Shown: one piece after another, positions 49,733-58,704 of the stretch
Layout of the letters: every line of letters starts with the position of its first letter
How positions within the stretch are numbered: the first letter of the stretch is position 1
From: an uncultured Pseudomonadota bacterium
GTDB lineage: Bacteria > Pseudomonadota > Gammaproteobacteria > Burkholderiales > Rhodocyclaceae
Direction: 5' to 3'
Assembly (NCBI GenBank): GCA_946479855.1
Contig: CAMLHL010000004.1
Span: forward strand, 13,819-77,818
DNA: 64,000 nucleotides
Translations under genes and position numbers: made by a program
The notes under the pieces: generated by a model
Databases searched by the model: none
Seen by the model: only the letters and a program-made list of their open reading frames with translations
Told to the model about the DNA's origin: nothing

Positions 49733-50283
49733 GGTGCGCTTCGTTGCAGGGTCAGGATAAAGCTTGGGCGGAGATGGAAATCGGGCTGGGCGGCGCAGTG
49801 GGCCAGCGCCCAGTAGCTCTTGCCGCCCTCGGCGGCTTCGATGACCGCACTCAGGCCGAGCAATAGCGTCCGGCCGGCCGGCAGCAGCGCCGGAGGCAGG
49901 CAGGCCTTGAGCAGGAAGCCGTCGGCCAGCGCCTGCAGTGTGATCTGCGGCGCGGCGGCCGGTGAAAATGCACCATCGCGCTCGCGGTAGCCGGTAAAAC
50001 GATAGGCCGCCCACTGGCCGGAAGGTGAGAAATTGAATTCGCAGTATTCCGGGCCGTCGACCGTGGCGATGAAGGCTTCGCAGCAGGTGTGCTGCCACAG
50101 GCCGTCGGCCGGGCCGGCGGGGTGCGGTGCCGGCAGGCGGATCCTGGCCGGAAGGCTGTGCACGCGATAGCTCAGGGCCAGGCCGCCGTCGGCGGTGGCG
50201 GTCGCGGCCACGGTGATGCGTTCGGCAGCGTGGTCGGGCAGGGCCGGGTGGCAGCGCAGGGCGGCGTTGATCGGGGCAGGCAA
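49729..50283 (-). CDS. DOMON-like domain protein
   Basis: A 184-residue beta-rich protein related to DOMON-type/carbohydrate-binding sandwich folds: LALSYRVHSLPARIRLPAPH, GLWQHTCCEAFIA, EYCEFNFSPSGQWAAYRFTG. Function unknown; relatives often stand beside DUF1343 genes, as here. It has no clear signal peptide. It is coupled to the NamZ-like gene by an ATGA overlap. Confidence 0.75.
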   Translation of the reverse strand: MPAPINAALRCHPALPDHAAERITVAATATADGGLALSYRVHSLPARIRLPAPHPAGPADGLWQHTCCEAFIATVDGPEYCEFNFSPSGQWAAYRFTGYRERDGAFSPAAAPQITLQALADGFLLKACLPPALLPAGRTLLLGLSAVIEAAEGGKSYWALAHCAAQPDFHLRPSFILTLQRSAP

Positions 50284-50346
50284 GGCGGTGTCGGGAAATC
50301 AAAACGAAAGGGCAGGCGGTACTTTAACTGCTTGTGCCGAACGATG

Positions 50347-50377
50347 CTGCGGTCGACGGTGAAAAACCGGCAAAATC
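50347..50377 (+). repeat. Uptake-like motif copy (upstream of trpB2)
   Basis: The core CTGCGGTCGAC is at 50347-50357 in the spacer between the DOMON-like gene and trpB2. AAAAA follows at +5 to +9 and AAAA at +15 to +18. It is one of the cleanest copies. Confidence 0.8.
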
Positions 50378-50452
50378 CCGGCCCACCCTTGGTTGGCGGA
50401 TGCTTTTGGGGTAAGTTACCGCCTTTCAGGGACCGCTTTCCGGGAGAGAAAA

Positions 50453-51817
50453 GTGACACCATTGCGCATCAATCTAGAACAAGAAGAGATTCCGACCCAC
50501 TGGTACAACATCGTCGCCGACATGGCCAATCCGCCGGCGCCGCCGCTCGGCCCGGATGGCCGGCCAGTGCCGCCGGAAGCGATGGGGGCGATTTTTCCCG
50601 ACCCGATCATCGAACAGGAAATGTCGGCTGAACGCTGGATCGCCATTCCCGAGGAAGTCCGCCAGATCTATGCGCTGTGGCGCCCGGCCCCGTTGTGCCG
50701 GGCCTTGCGCCTGGAGCAGGCGCTTGGTACGCCGGCCAAGATTTTCTACAAATACGAAGGCGTCTCGCCGGCCGGTTCGCACAAGCCAAACTCCGCCGTG
50801 CCGCAGGCCTATTTCAACAAGATCGCCGGCACCAAGAAGCTGACCACCGAAACCGGCGCCGGCCAGTGGGGCTCGTCGATCGCCTTTGCCGGCCAGATGT
50901 TCGGCCTGCCGGTGCGCGTCTTCATGGTCAAGGTCAGCTACCAGCAGAAGCCTTTCCGCCGCTCGATGATGCAAACCTGGGGCGCCGAGGTCTTTGCCAG
51001 CCCGACCAACCTGACCAACGCCGGCCGCGCCGCGCTGGCCGCCGATCCCGACAACCAGGGCTCGCTCGGCCTGGCGATTTCCGAGGCCGTCGAAGAAGCG
51101 GCAGCCGACCCCGGCACCTGCTACACCCTGGGTTCGGTGCTCAACCACGTGCTGCTGCACCAGACGGTCATCGGCCTCGAGGCCAAGAAACAGTTCGCCA
51201 AGATCGGCCTCTATCCCGACGTGATCTTCGGGCCCTGCGGCGGCGGTTCGAGCTTTGGCGGCATCGCCTTCCCCTTCCTCGCCGACAAGGCGGCTGGCGA
51301 CCGGCGCGCCGCCAACCTGCGCTGCGTCGCCGTCGAGCCGACCTCCTGCCCGACGCTGACCAAGGGCCACTACGCCTACGACTACGGCGACGTCTCCGGC
51401 TACACGCCGATCATGAAGATGTACACGCTCGGCCACGACTTCATGCCGCCCGGTATTCACGCCGGCGGCCTGCGCTACCACGGCGATTCGCCGCTCGTCT
51501 CGCAACTGCTGCACGAGGGGCAGGTCGAGGCGCTGGCTGTGCCGCAGGTGGCGACCTTCGAGGCCGGCGTCCAGTTCGCCCGCGCCGAAGGCATCATCCC
51601 GGCGCCGGAATCCTGCCATGCCATCCGCGCCGCCATCGACGAGGCCCTGAAGTGCAAGGCGACCGGCGAAGCGAAGACGATCCTGTTCAGCCTGACCGGC
51701 CACGGTCATTTCGACATGGCCTCCTATGACAAGTTTTTCTCCGGCCAGCTTGAGGACTACGACTACCCGGCCGCAGCCATTGCCGAATCGCTGAAGCATT
51801 TGCCGAAGGTAGGCTGA
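50453..51817 (+). CDS. TrpB2-type tryptophan synthase beta-like protein
   Basis: A 454-residue PLP enzyme of the TrpB2 branch, longer than standard TrpB. The PLP lysine lies in GVSPAGSHKPNSAVPQAY; TTETGAGQWGSSIAFAGQMF and the phosphate loop PCGGGSSFGGIAFPF follow. The N-terminal insert (PTHWYNIVADMANPP) is typical of TrpB2. No trpA is nearby; such proteins may make tryptophan from indole and serine alone. The start GTG at 50453 has GGGAGAG upstream. Confidence 0.92.
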   Translation: MTPLRINLEQEEIPTHWYNIVADMANPPAPPLGPDGRPVPPEAMGAIFPDPIIEQEMSAERWIAIPEEVRQIYALWRPAPLCRALRLEQALGTPAKIFYKYEGVSPAGSHKPNSAVPQAYFNKIAGTKKLTTETGAGQWGSSIAFAGQMFGLPVRVFMVKVSYQQKPFRRSMMQTWGAEVFASPTNLTNAGRAALAADPDNQGSLGLAISEAVEEAAADPGTCYTLGSVLNHVLLHQTVIGLEAKKQFAKIGLYPDVIFGPCGGGSSFGGIAFPFLADKAAGDRRAANLRCVAVEPTSCPTLTKGHYAYDYGDVSGYTPIMKMYTLGHDFMPPGIHAGGLRYHGDSPLVSQLLHEGQVEALAVPQVATFEAGVQFARAEGIIPAPESCHAIRAAIDEALKCKATGEAKTILFSLTGHGHFDMASYDKFFSGQLEDYDYPAAAIAESLKHLPKVG

Positions 51818-51821
51818 TGCC

Positions 51822-52544
51822 GTGAAAACGCTTGTTTTCCTGCTCGCTCTCGCCAACTTGTTGTTCTACGCCTTTGCTGCCGGCTATTTCGGCCGGCCGG
51901 ACAATCCGGATGCCGGGCGGGTCGGCCAGCAGATCCTGCCGGAACGCATGCGCATCGTTTCGCGCGGCGAAACGCCGGCCAAGGCTGCCGAGCCAAGGCG
52001 GGAGAGCGTCCCCGGGCCGGTTGCGGCGGACATTCCCAAGCCCGAGATCGCCGAGCTGGAGGCGGCCAGGCAGGCCGCTGCAGCGCCACCGGTTTGCCTG
52101 GCCTGGGAGCACCTGGCCGTGGCCGACGCCGATCGCCTGGCGGCCGCGCTGGCCGGCCAGTTCGCCGAATTCAAGGTGAGCCGGCGGCTGGTGCCGACCG
52201 AAGGCAATGGCTGGTGGGTCCATATTCCCCCCCTGGCCAGCAAGGCCGATGCCGACCGGAAGGCGGGCGAGCTGAAGCAACTCGACATCAGCGATTTCTT
52301 TATCGTCCAGGAGGGCCCCAGCCGCTTTGCCATTTCGCTCGGCGTCTTTTCCTCCGAGAAGGGCGGGCAGGATCGCCTCGCCGAACTGAAAGCCAAGGGG
52401 GTCCGTTCGGCCCGCCTGGGACCGCGCCCCGGCAAGGACAGCACCATCCGGCTGCAGGCCAGCGGTCCGGCCGCGGCTCGGGAAAACGTCCTGGCCGCGG
52501 TCGGCAAGGTCCTGCCCAAGGCCGAAGCTGTGGATTGCCAGTGA
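51822..52544 (+). CDS. SPOR-domain membrane protein
   Basis: A 240-residue protein: one N-terminal membrane helix (TLVFLLALANLLFYAFAAGY), a Pro/Ala/Glu-rich spacer and a C-terminal SPOR-like domain (residues ~125-200: NGWWVHIPPLASKADADRKA, FFIVQEGPSRFAISLGVFS). SPOR domains bind denuded glycan strands at the division site. GTG start at 51822, four bases after the trpB2 stop. It overlaps coaE as GTGA. Confidence 0.85.
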   Translation: MKTLVFLLALANLLFYAFAAGYFGRPDNPDAGRVGQQILPERMRIVSRGETPAKAAEPRRESVPGPVAADIPKPEIAELEAARQAAAAPPVCLAWEHLAVADADRLAAALAGQFAEFKVSRRLVPTEGNGWWVHIPPLASKADADRKAGELKQLDISDFFIVQEGPSRFAISLGVFSSEKGGQDRLAELKAKGVRSARLGPRPGKDSTIRLQASGPAAARENVLAAVGKVLPKAEAVDCQ

Positions 52545-53164
52545 GCGAGTTCGTGGTCGGCCTGACCGGAGGCATCGGCAGCGGCAAGAGCACGGTGGCC
52601 GATCTTTTCGTCGCGCACGGTGCGGTGCTGGTCGATACCGATGCCATCGCCCATGAGCTGACGGCCGCCGGCGGAGCGGCGATGCCGATGCTGCGGGCCG
52701 AATTCGGGCCGGCCGTGGCGACGGCGGAGGGGGCCTTGGATCGCGCCGCCATGCGGCGCCAGGTGTTTGCCGACCATTCGGCCAGGACGCGGCTCGAAGG
52801 CATTCTGCACCCGCTGATCCGCCAGGTGTCAGCCGAACGCTGCCAGGCCGCGGCATCGCCCTACGTTATCCTGGCCGTGCCGCTGCTGGTCGAGTCCGGC
52901 ACCTATCGCCAGCGTTGCGACCGGATTCTTGTCGTCGATTGCCCGGAAAACCTGCAGGTCGAGCGGGTCGTGGCGCGCAGCGGGATGCGCGCCGAGGAGG
53001 TCAGGGCGATCATGGCCGCCCAGGTCAGTCGTCAGCAAAGGCTGTCGGCCGCCGATGATGTGCTGGTCAACGATGCGGGTTGCGCAGAACTTGCGGTTCA
53101 GGTCGATGGCCTGCACCGGAAGTATCTAATGCTTTTGGCCGAAAAAGTTAAAGCCGGCTGTTGA
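52541..53164 (+). CDS. coaE: Dephospho-CoA kinase
   Basis: A 207-residue P-loop kinase for the last step of coenzyme A synthesis: GLTGGIGSGKSTVADLF, then VDTDAIAHELTAAGG, AVPLLVESGTYRQRCDRILV and VSRQQRLSAADDVLVNDAG. The start GTG at 52541 overlaps the SPOR-gene stop. In most betaproteobacteria coaE follows pilB-pilC-pilD; here those genes are absent from the upstream side. Confidence 0.95.
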   Translation: MSEFVVGLTGGIGSGKSTVADLFVAHGAVLVDTDAIAHELTAAGGAAMPMLRAEFGPAVATAEGALDRAAMRRQVFADHSARTRLEGILHPLIRQVSAERCQAAASPYVILAVPLLVESGTYRQRCDRILVVDCPENLQVERVVARSGMRAEEVRAIMAAQVSRQQRLSAADDVLVNDAGCAELAVQVDGLHRKYLMLLAEKVKAGC

Positions 53165-53223
53165 GATTTGGCTGCAAATGGCTCAGAATTAACAAAATTT
53201 TCCCTTCTACCGGGCACCCTCGC

Positions 53224-53982
53224 GTGATTACTTACGAATATCCGTTCAATGAGCGCATCCGCACACTGTTGCGTCTCGAGGACCTGTTCGAGAAAACCGC
53301 GTACTTCACACAGGAAGACGGCCCGCTGGAACATCATGCGGCCCTGGTTTCCCTGTTCGAGATCCTTGAAGTGGCGAGCCGTGCCGACCTCAAGATGGAC
53401 CTGATCCAGGAACTCGAGCGGCAACGCCAGACCCTGCTCGCCTTCCGCAACAACCCGGATATTTCCGAAGAGGCACTGTCCGGCGCGCTCTACGAAATCG
53501 AGCAGTCCTCGGCCGCCCTGCTCGGCATGACCGGCAAGATCGGCCAGTACCTGCGCGAAAACGACTGGCTGATGAGCATCAAGAGTCGGGCGGCAATTCC
53601 CGGCGGTGTCTGCGAATTCGATCTGCCCTCCTATCACTGGTGGCTGCATCGTCCGGTCGACACCCGGCGCCATGCCCTGGAGGGCTGGAGCAAGCCGCTG
53701 CTGCCCTTGCGCGATGCGGCAGCCATCGTGCTGCGCCTGTTGCGCTCCAGCGGCCGGCCGAAATCCTATTCGGCAGCCAATGGCCAGTTCCAGTTGAATC
53801 TGGGCGGTTCCGCCGCGCAGATGGTGCGCGTTACGGTCAGTACCGACGAGCAGGCGGTACCCGAAGTCAGTGCCAACAAATATTTCCTCAACATCCGGTT
53901 CACCAAGCCGCCGGCCAGCGAACTCAAGGCCCGCGGCTGCGAACACGATGTTGCCTTCGACCTGACCTTCTGTAACCTCTGA
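53224..53982 (+). CDS. zapD: Cell-division protein ZapD
   Basis: A 252-residue FtsZ-bundling protein: [20 protein letters not shown] at the N terminus, a helical region, then a C-terminal beta domain ([32 protein letters not shown]). The start is GTG at 53224, which matches the family length. It lies 59 bases after coaE and touches yacG by one base. Confidence 0.95.
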   Translation: MITYEYPFNERIRTLLRLEDLFEKTAYFTQEDGPLEHHAALVSLFEILEVASRADLKMDLIQELERQRQTLLAFRNNPDISEEALSGALYEIEQSSAALLGMTGKIGQYLRENDWLMSIKSRAAIPGGVCEFDLPSYHWWLHRPVDTRRHALEGWSKPLLPLRDAAAIVLRLLRSSGRPKSYSAANGQFQLNLGGSAAQMVRVTVSTDEQAVPEVSANKYFLNIRFTKPPASELKARGCEHDVAFDLTFCNL

Positions 53983-54179
53983 TGGCAGTACGCAAGGTCC
54001 GTTGCCCGCAATGTGGTGAAGACGCCCTGTGGGCGCCCGAGAATCCGTGGCGCCCGTTCTGCTCCGAGCGTTGCAAGCAGATCGATCTCGGCTGCTGGGC
54101 CAGCGATTCCTACCGGATTCCGGTGCAGGAAGACAGTAACGAGCCGGGCAGCGACCCCGACCCTACCAGCCGCGCATAA
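53982..54179 (+). CDS. yacG: DNA gyrase inhibitor YacG (zinc protein)
   Basis: A 65-residue protein with the YacG zinc ribbon: [10 protein letters not shown], then [20 protein letters not shown], four cysteines in C-x2-C and C-x3-C. It binds GyrB and blocks DNA binding by gyrase. The last 17 bases overlap the convergent Nudix-ThiE gene. Confidence 0.95.
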   Translation: MAVRKVRCPQCGEDALWAPENPWRPFCSERCKQIDLGCWASDSYRIPVQEDSNEPGSDPDPTSRA

Positions 54180-55107
54180 GCGCGATACCGTGCGCGCCGT
54201 GGCTTTGGGCTTCGCTCAGCAATGCCGGTTGCATGCCTCCCAAAGCAAAAACAGGCAGCGAATTGCCGGCCAGCGCCGTGCTGAATGCCGGCCAGCCAAG
54301 ACCCGCTGATTCCGGATGGGTCGGCGTCGGCAGAACCGGGCCGAGCAGCGCATAATCCAGCGCCAGTTCGCCGGCGCGGGTGATTTCCGCCGCATTGTGG
54401 CAGGACGCGCCCACCCAGGGGAAATCCGGGCGCTGTCTGCAGGCGGCCAGGTGCGCCGTCGACAGATGCAGGCCATCGGCGCCGACGCGGCGGGCGATCT
54501 CTTCGTCGTCGTTGATGACGACCAGCGCCCCGTAGCGGTGCGCCAGCCGGGTCACCGCCTCGGCAAACGGCAGGCGCCGCGCCGGCGGCCAGCCCTTGTC
54601 GCGCACCTGGATCAGGCGCAGGCCGGCTTGCAGGGCGTTGTCCAGACGCTCAAGCTGGCGTTCGCTGCCTTCATTTTCGGCATTGGTGATGGCCAGCGTC
54701 GTCGGCAGCGACAAGGCTTTCAGGATCGGGTCGTTGGCCGGCAGGATGGGGGTGACCGTTGCGCTTTTTCCGGTTTTTTGCCAGTCGACCGCAGCATGTT
54801 CGAGCGGGGCAGTGATGCCGATCTCGCCCTCCCACGCCGTGACCCGCCAGAAGCCCAGGCGGACCGTGGCGTGCGGGTAGGTGAACACGCGGGTCAGCCA
54901 AGGGGAGCAGACGGTCACGGTGATCCCCAGTTCTTCCTGCAGTTCACGGATCAAGGCTTGGCGCACGGTTTCGCCGGGCTCGACCTTGCCGCCGGGGAAT
55001 TCCCAGTAGCCGGCGTAGACCTTGCCTGCCGGGCGCTGGGCGAGCAGGAACTCGTCGCCGTCGGCCCGCAGCATGACGGCGGCCGCCACTTCGACGATCT
55101 TGCTCAC
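54163..55107 (-). CDS. Nudix (MutT) hydrolase fused to ThiE/TenI-like domain
   Basis: A 314-residue fusion. The N-terminal half is a Nudix hydrolase with [18 protein letters not shown], then QEELG, close to MutT, which cleans 8-oxo-dGTP from the nucleotide pool. The C-terminal half (about 155-314) is a ThiE/TenI-type barrel ([45 protein letters not shown]). The thiamine phosphate synthase active site is not fully preserved, so the second function is unclear. The fusion is known from other proteobacteria next to yacG. A motif copy sits in the linker. Confidence 0.92.
   Translation of the reverse strand: MSKIVEVAAAVMLRADGDEFLLAQRPAGKVYAGYWEFPGGKVEPGETVRQALIRELQEELGITVTVCSPWLTRVFTYPHATVRLGFWRVTAWEGEIGITAPLEHAAVDWQKTGKSATVTPILPANDPILKALSLPTTLAITNAENEGSERQLERLDNALQAGLRLIQVRDKGWPPARRLPFAEAVTRLAHRYGALVVINDDEEIARRVGADGLHLSTAHLAACRQRPDFPWVGASCHNAAEITRAGELALDYALLGPVLPTPTHPESAGLGWPAFSTALAGNSLPVFALGGMQPALLSEAQSHGAHGIALMRGW
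54764..54794 (-). repeat. Uptake-like motif copy (linker of Nudix-ThiE gene)
   Basis: The core CTGCGGTCGAC is at 54784-54794 on the minus strand. AAAAAA follows at +5 to +10 and AAAAA at +15 to +19. It encodes [10 protein letters not shown] between the two domains. Confidence 0.8.
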
Positions 55108-55979
55108 GGCTTTTCCTGGCGGCCGGCCAGGTCTTTGGCGAACTGCCAGGCGACGCGGCCGGAGCGCGAGCCGCGGCCAAGCGCCCAGTTCAGCGCTTCG
55201 CGTTCGCTGGCGGCGATGACGGCTTCGGAGACGCCGAGCTGGCGCGCCCAGTGCCTGACGATGCTCAGGTAGTCATCCTGGCTGAAGGGGTAGAAGGAAA
55301 TCCACAGGCCAAAGCGTTCGGACAGCGAAATTTTTTCCTCGGTGGCTTCACCGGGGTGGATTTCGTCGTTGACACGGTGCGTCTCGAGGTTTTCGGCAAA
55401 GTATTCCGGCATCAGGTGACGCCGGTTCGATGTGGCGTAGATCAGCACGTTGTCGGGCGGCGCGGCGATCGAACCGTCCAGCACCGATTTCAGGGCCTTG
55501 TAGGCCGTTTCGCCGGCTTCGAAGGAGAGATCGTCGCAGAAAATGATGAATTTTTCCGCTCGGCCGTCGACCAGGTCGATGATGTCCGGCAGGTCGATCA
55601 GATCCTCCTTGTCGACTTCGATCAGGCGCAGCCCCTCGGCGGAAAACTCGTTGAGCACGGCCTTGACCAGCGACGATTTGCCGGCCCCGCGGGCCCCGGT
55701 CAGCAGCACGTTGTTGGCCGTTTGGCCGGCGACGAACTGACGGGTGTTGGCGGCGATGCGTTCCTTCTGGCTGTCGATATTCTCGAGATCGGCCAGGCGG
55801 ATCGGGTGCGGGTGGCGCACCGCCTGCAGCCAGCCGCGGCCATTGCCCTTGCGCCAGCGGAAGGCGACGGCGGACTGCCAGTCAGGGAGCGGTGGCGCTG
55901 GCGGCAAGGCGGCTTCAAGGCGGCCGAGAACGGCCTCAGCGCGGGTAAGCAGGCGTTCCAGTTGCAGGGGATCGGTCAT
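55104..55979 (-). CDS. DUF815-family AAA+ ATPase
   Basis: A 291-residue ATPase: Walker A NVLLTGARGAGKSSLVKAVL, Walker B KFIIFCDDLSFE, sensor-type ATSNRRHLMPEYF and an arginine-rich C terminus (GRGSRSGRVAWQFAKDL). DUF815 proteins are predicted AAA+ enzymes of unknown role, often beside mutT. The start MTDPLQLE at 55979 was chosen because upstream in-frame sequence lies in the mltA promoter. It overlaps the Nudix gene as ATGA. Confidence 0.9.
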   Translation of the reverse strand: MTDPLQLERLLTRAEAVLGRLEAALPPAPPLPDWQSAVAFRWRKGNGRGWLQAVRHPHPIRLADLENIDSQKERIAANTRQFVAGQTANNVLLTGARGAGKSSLVKAVLNEFSAEGLRLIEVDKEDLIDLPDIIDLVDGRAEKFIIFCDDLSFEAGETAYKALKSVLDGSIAAPPDNVLIYATSNRRHLMPEYFAENLETHRVNDEIHPGEATEEKISLSERFGLWISFYPFSQDDYLSIVRHWARQLGVSEAVIAASEREALNWALGRGSRSGRVAWQFAKDLAGRQEKP

Positions 55980-56025
55980 CGGGGCGGGTATACTTTGCGA
56001 CAAATCGAGAACTCTAGCGAAACCC

Positions 56026-57243
56026 ATGCGAAAAATCCAAGCTGCCGCCGTTTTATTTATTGCCCTGCTGGCCGGCTGTTCGACTGTGCCGCCGAGTTCA
56101 CCGCTGCCTGCCGTCGTGCCGCCCGCCACCTGTGCGCCTTGTCAGGCATGTCCGGTCTGTCCGGGGGCGGCGCCTGTGCCGGCCTTTACTCGTGCCTATC
56201 TCCCGGCCAGCTGGAGCGATTTGCCCGGCTGGGCCGATGACGACGTGGCGGCCGCCTGGCCAGCCTTCATGCAGTCCTGTCGGGGCGTCGCCAGCAAAGG
56301 CAACGGCGCCGGCTGGAAGCGCGTCTGCGATTTGGCCAGGGCGGCCGATGGTAAAACCGGGCACAACGTGCGGCGCTTTTTTGAGCAGCATCTGAAACCC
56401 TATGCCGTCGCCACCGGTGACGGCGTCGTCAGTGGCCTGATCACCGGCTATTACGAGCCGCTGCTGCGCGGCAGCCGGACCCGGAGCAAGGGCTACGAGC
56501 AACCGGTGCGCGGTGTGCCGGATGACCTGCTGACCATCGACCTGTCCGCCGTCTTCCCCGAACTCAAGGACAAGCGCCTGCGTGGCCGGCTGGAGGGCAA
56601 CAAGGTCGTGCCGTACTGGTCGCGGGCCGAAATCGCGGCACGCGGCGACAAGCTGCCGGGCAAGACGCTGCTCTACGTGGACGACGCCGTCGAACTGTTT
56701 TTCCTGCAGGTGCAGGGCTCGGGGCGGGTCAGGCTGGCAGATGGCAGCATGGTCCGGCTGAACTATGGCGACCAGAACGGCTATCCCTACCAGTCGATCG
56801 GCAAGGCCTTGGTCGAACGGGGCGAACTGAAGCTGGAAGAGGCCTCGATGCAGGGCATCCAGTCCTGGGCGCGAGCCAATCCAACGCGGCTCGACGCATT
56901 GCTCAACATCAATCCGAGCTACGTCTTCTTCCGCGAAATGCCGAACAGCCCGGATGGCCCGGTCGGCGCGCTGGGCGTGCCATTGACAGCGGAGCGCAGC
57001 ATTGCCGTCGACCCGCGTGCCGTGCCGCTCGGCTCGCCGGTCTTCTTGGCCACGACCCGGCCGAATTCGACGCTGCCGCTGAACCGTCTGGTCATGGCGC
57101 AGGATACTGGCGGGGCGATCAAGGGGGCGGTACGGGCTGATTATTTCTGGGGGTTCGGCAAGGAGGCCGGCGAGCAGGCCGGACGGATGAAGCAGAGTGG
57201 GCAGATGTGGATATTGTTGCCCGCCGAGCTTGCCCCCAAATAA
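56026..57243 (+). CDS. mltA: Membrane-bound lytic transglycosylase A
   Basis: A 405-residue lipoprotein (signal AAAVLFIALLAGC then STVPP) that cuts glycan strands of murein to 1,6-anhydro products. It shows GVVSGLITGYYEPLLRGS, LFFLQVQGSGRVRLADGS and the catalytic-aspartate region LVMAQDTGGAIKGAVRADYF. A Pro/Cys-rich spacer follows the lipid anchor (CAPCQACPVCPG), which could hold disulfides. Divergent from the DUF815 ATPase. Confidence 0.95.
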   Translation: MRKIQAAAVLFIALLAGCSTVPPSSPLPAVVPPATCAPCQACPVCPGAAPVPAFTRAYLPASWSDLPGWADDDVAAAWPAFMQSCRGVASKGNGAGWKRVCDLARAADGKTGHNVRRFFEQHLKPYAVATGDGVVSGLITGYYEPLLRGSRTRSKGYEQPVRGVPDDLLTIDLSAVFPELKDKRLRGRLEGNKVVPYWSRAEIAARGDKLPGKTLLYVDDAVELFFLQVQGSGRVRLADGSMVRLNYGDQNGYPYQSIGKALVERGELKLEEASMQGIQSWARANPTRLDALLNINPSYVFFREMPNSPDGPVGALGVPLTAERSIAVDPRAVPLGSPVFLATTRPNSTLPLNRLVMAQDTGGAIKGAVRADYFWGFGKEAGEQAGRMKQSGQMWILLPAELAPK

Positions 57244-57275
57244 GGCATGGACGCACCAAGGCCGCGCATCGTGAC

Positions 57276-57306
57276 AATAAATCGCACCAATACGGTGCGA
57301 TTTATT
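57276..57306. promoter_or_regulatory. 13-bp inverted repeat containing an NtrC-like core
   Basis: AATAAATCGCACC (57276-57288) pairs perfectly with GGTGCGATTTATT (57294-57306) around AATAC. The centre is GCACC-N5-GGTGC, the NtrC half-site arrangement. It may serve as the mltA terminator, as an NtrC site for amt, or both; no strong T-run follows. Confidence 0.6.
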
Positions 57307-57348
57307 GCTTTATGACTTTTGCAATGCACTGATTTGTAACATTTTTGA

Positions 57349-57369
57349 TGCACTGGAATGGTGCTTGCT
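57349..57369 (+). promoter_or_regulatory. Candidate sigma-54 promoter of amt overlapped by an NtrC-like site
   Basis: TGGAAT-N5-TTGCT at 57354-57369 has the sigma-54 GG-N10-GC spacing of -24/-12 elements. Overlapping it, 57349-57365 reads TGCACT-N4-TGGTGC then T, one mismatch from the NtrC consensus TGCACY-N4-TGGTGCA. The amt start codon is 33 bases downstream. Confidence 0.6.
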
Positions 57370-57401
57370 TTTGATCCTCCCATCTTTTGTATGGGGGTTT
57401 C

Positions 57402-58604
57402 ATGGAAACGTATCAATCCAGCAGCAACGTACTGTTTATCTTGCTTGGCGCCATCATGGTCCTCGCCATGCATGCGGGCTTCGCCTTCCTGGAGGTCGGC
57501 ACCGTCCGCAAGAAAAACCAGGTTAATGCCCTAGTCAAGATTTTGAGCGATTTCGGCATGTCGACCGTAGCGTATTTCTTTGTCGGCTACAGCATCGCCT
57601 ACGGCGTCAATTTCTTCACCGGCGTCGACACCCTGATGGAGAAGAACGGTTATGAGCTGACCAAGTTCTTTTTCCTGTTGACCTTCGCCGCGGCCATCCC
57701 GGCCATTATCTCCGGCGGCATTGCCGAGCGGGCGAGATTTCACCCGCAGTTGATCGCGACCTTCCTGCTGGTCGGATTCGTCTATCCCTTTTTCGAGAGC
57801 ATCGCTTGGAATCATGCCTTCGGCATTCAGACCTGGCTGAAGGCGACATTTGGCGAAGAGTTTCACGATTTCGCCGGATCGGTTGTCGTCCATGCCATGG
57901 GCGGCTGGATCGCCTTGCCCGCCGTGCTCCTGCTCGGCGCCCGCTACGGTCGCTACAGCAAGGATGGCCGGATTTCCGCGCACCCGCCGTCATCGATCCC
58001 CTTTCTGGCGCTGGGTGCCTGGATTCTGACCGTCGGCTGGTTCGGCTTCAATGTGATGAGCGCCCAGACGCTGGACAAGATTTCCGGCCTGGTGGCCCTG
58101 AACTCGCTGATGGCCATGGTCGGCGGCACGCTGGTCGCGCTGGTCCTCGGCAAGAACGACCCCGGCTTCCTGCACAATGGTCCGCTGGCCGGCCTGGTGG
58201 CCGTTTGCGCCGGGTCTGACCTGATGCACCCGATTGGGGCGCTGGTGGTGGGTGGGGTGGCCGGGGGGCTGTTTGTCGTCATGTTCACCCTGACCCAGAA
58301 CCGCTGGAAGATCGACGATGTTCTGGGCGTCTGGCCTCTGCATGGCCTGTGCGGCGCCTGGGGCGGCATTGCCGCCGGCATCTTCGGCAGCAAGGCGCTG
58401 GGCGGTGCCGGCGGTGTCGCCTTCATGCCGCAACTGATCATGACCGGCATGGCCATCGTCGTTGCCCTGGCTGGCGGCAGCCTGGTCTACGGCACCCTGA
58501 AGGCGACGCTGGGTTTGCGCCTCGATCAGGAAGAAGAATATGACGGTGCCGACCTCAGTATCCACAAGATTACCTCGACGCCGGAACGGGAGCCGAACTG
58601 GTAA
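57402..58604 (+). CDS. amt: Ammonium transporter
   Basis: A 400-residue Amt/MEP/Rh channel with eleven membrane helices. The twin pore histidines are in VVVHAMGGWIAL and WPLHGLCGAWGG. It conducts ammonium into the cell for glutamate synthesis, which the nearby gdhA product can perform. No glnK is adjacent. The ATG at 57402 follows GGGGG; the sequence lacks a cleavable signal peptide. Sigma-54/NtrC-type sites lie upstream and a strong terminator downstream. Confidence 0.95.
   Translation: METYQSSSNVLFILLGAIMVLAMHAGFAFLEVGTVRKKNQVNALVKILSDFGMSTVAYFFVGYSIAYGVNFFTGVDTLMEKNGYELTKFFFLLTFAAAIPAIISGGIAERARFHPQLIATFLLVGFVYPFFESIAWNHAFGIQTWLKATFGEEFHDFAGSVVVHAMGGWIALPAVLLLGARYGRYSKDGRISAHPPSSIPFLALGAWILTVGWFGFNVMSAQTLDKISGLVALNSLMAMVGGTLVALVLGKNDPGFLHNGPLAGLVAVCAGSDLMHPIGALVVGGVAGGLFVVMFTLTQNRWKIDDVLGVWPLHGLCGAWGGIAAGIFGSKALGGAGGVAFMPQLIMTGMAIVVALAGGSLVYGTLKATLGLRLDQEEEYDGADLSIHKITSTPEREPNW
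57540..57570 (-). repeat. Uptake-like motif copy (in amt)
   Basis: The core CTACGGTCGAC is at 57560-57570 on the minus strand. AAA follows at +7 to +9 and AAAA at +16 to +19. On the gene strand it encodes M-S-T-V-A-Y. Confidence 0.65.
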
Positions 58605-58623
58605 TTTGCGGCTGATGGGAAAT

Positions 58624-58658
58624 AATAAAGTCTGTCGGGCGAGAATAAAGTCTGTCGG
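58624..58658 (+). repeat. Tandem pair AATAAAGTCTGTCGG
   Basis: AATAAAGTCTGTCGG occurs at 58624-58638 and again at 58644-58658, period 20. The 17-base form AGAATAAAGTCTGTCGG (58642-58658) recurs inverted at 62619-62635. Confidence 0.85.
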
Positions 58659-58673
58659 ACTATCGATGTGAGT

Positions 58674-58704
58674 CAGGCCCGGCAGTTGCCGGGCCTGTTT
58701 TTTT
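58674..58704 (+). terminator. Intrinsic terminator after amt
   Basis: CAGGCCCGGCA pairs with TGCCGGGCCTG around a tiny loop and is followed by seven Ts. It ends the amt transcript. Confidence 0.92.

Noticed and set aside
50055..50075. CCACGGTCGAC-like site in the DOMON-like gene
   Set aside because: The prefix differs and the tracts are weak and out of phase, so it was not counted as a copy.
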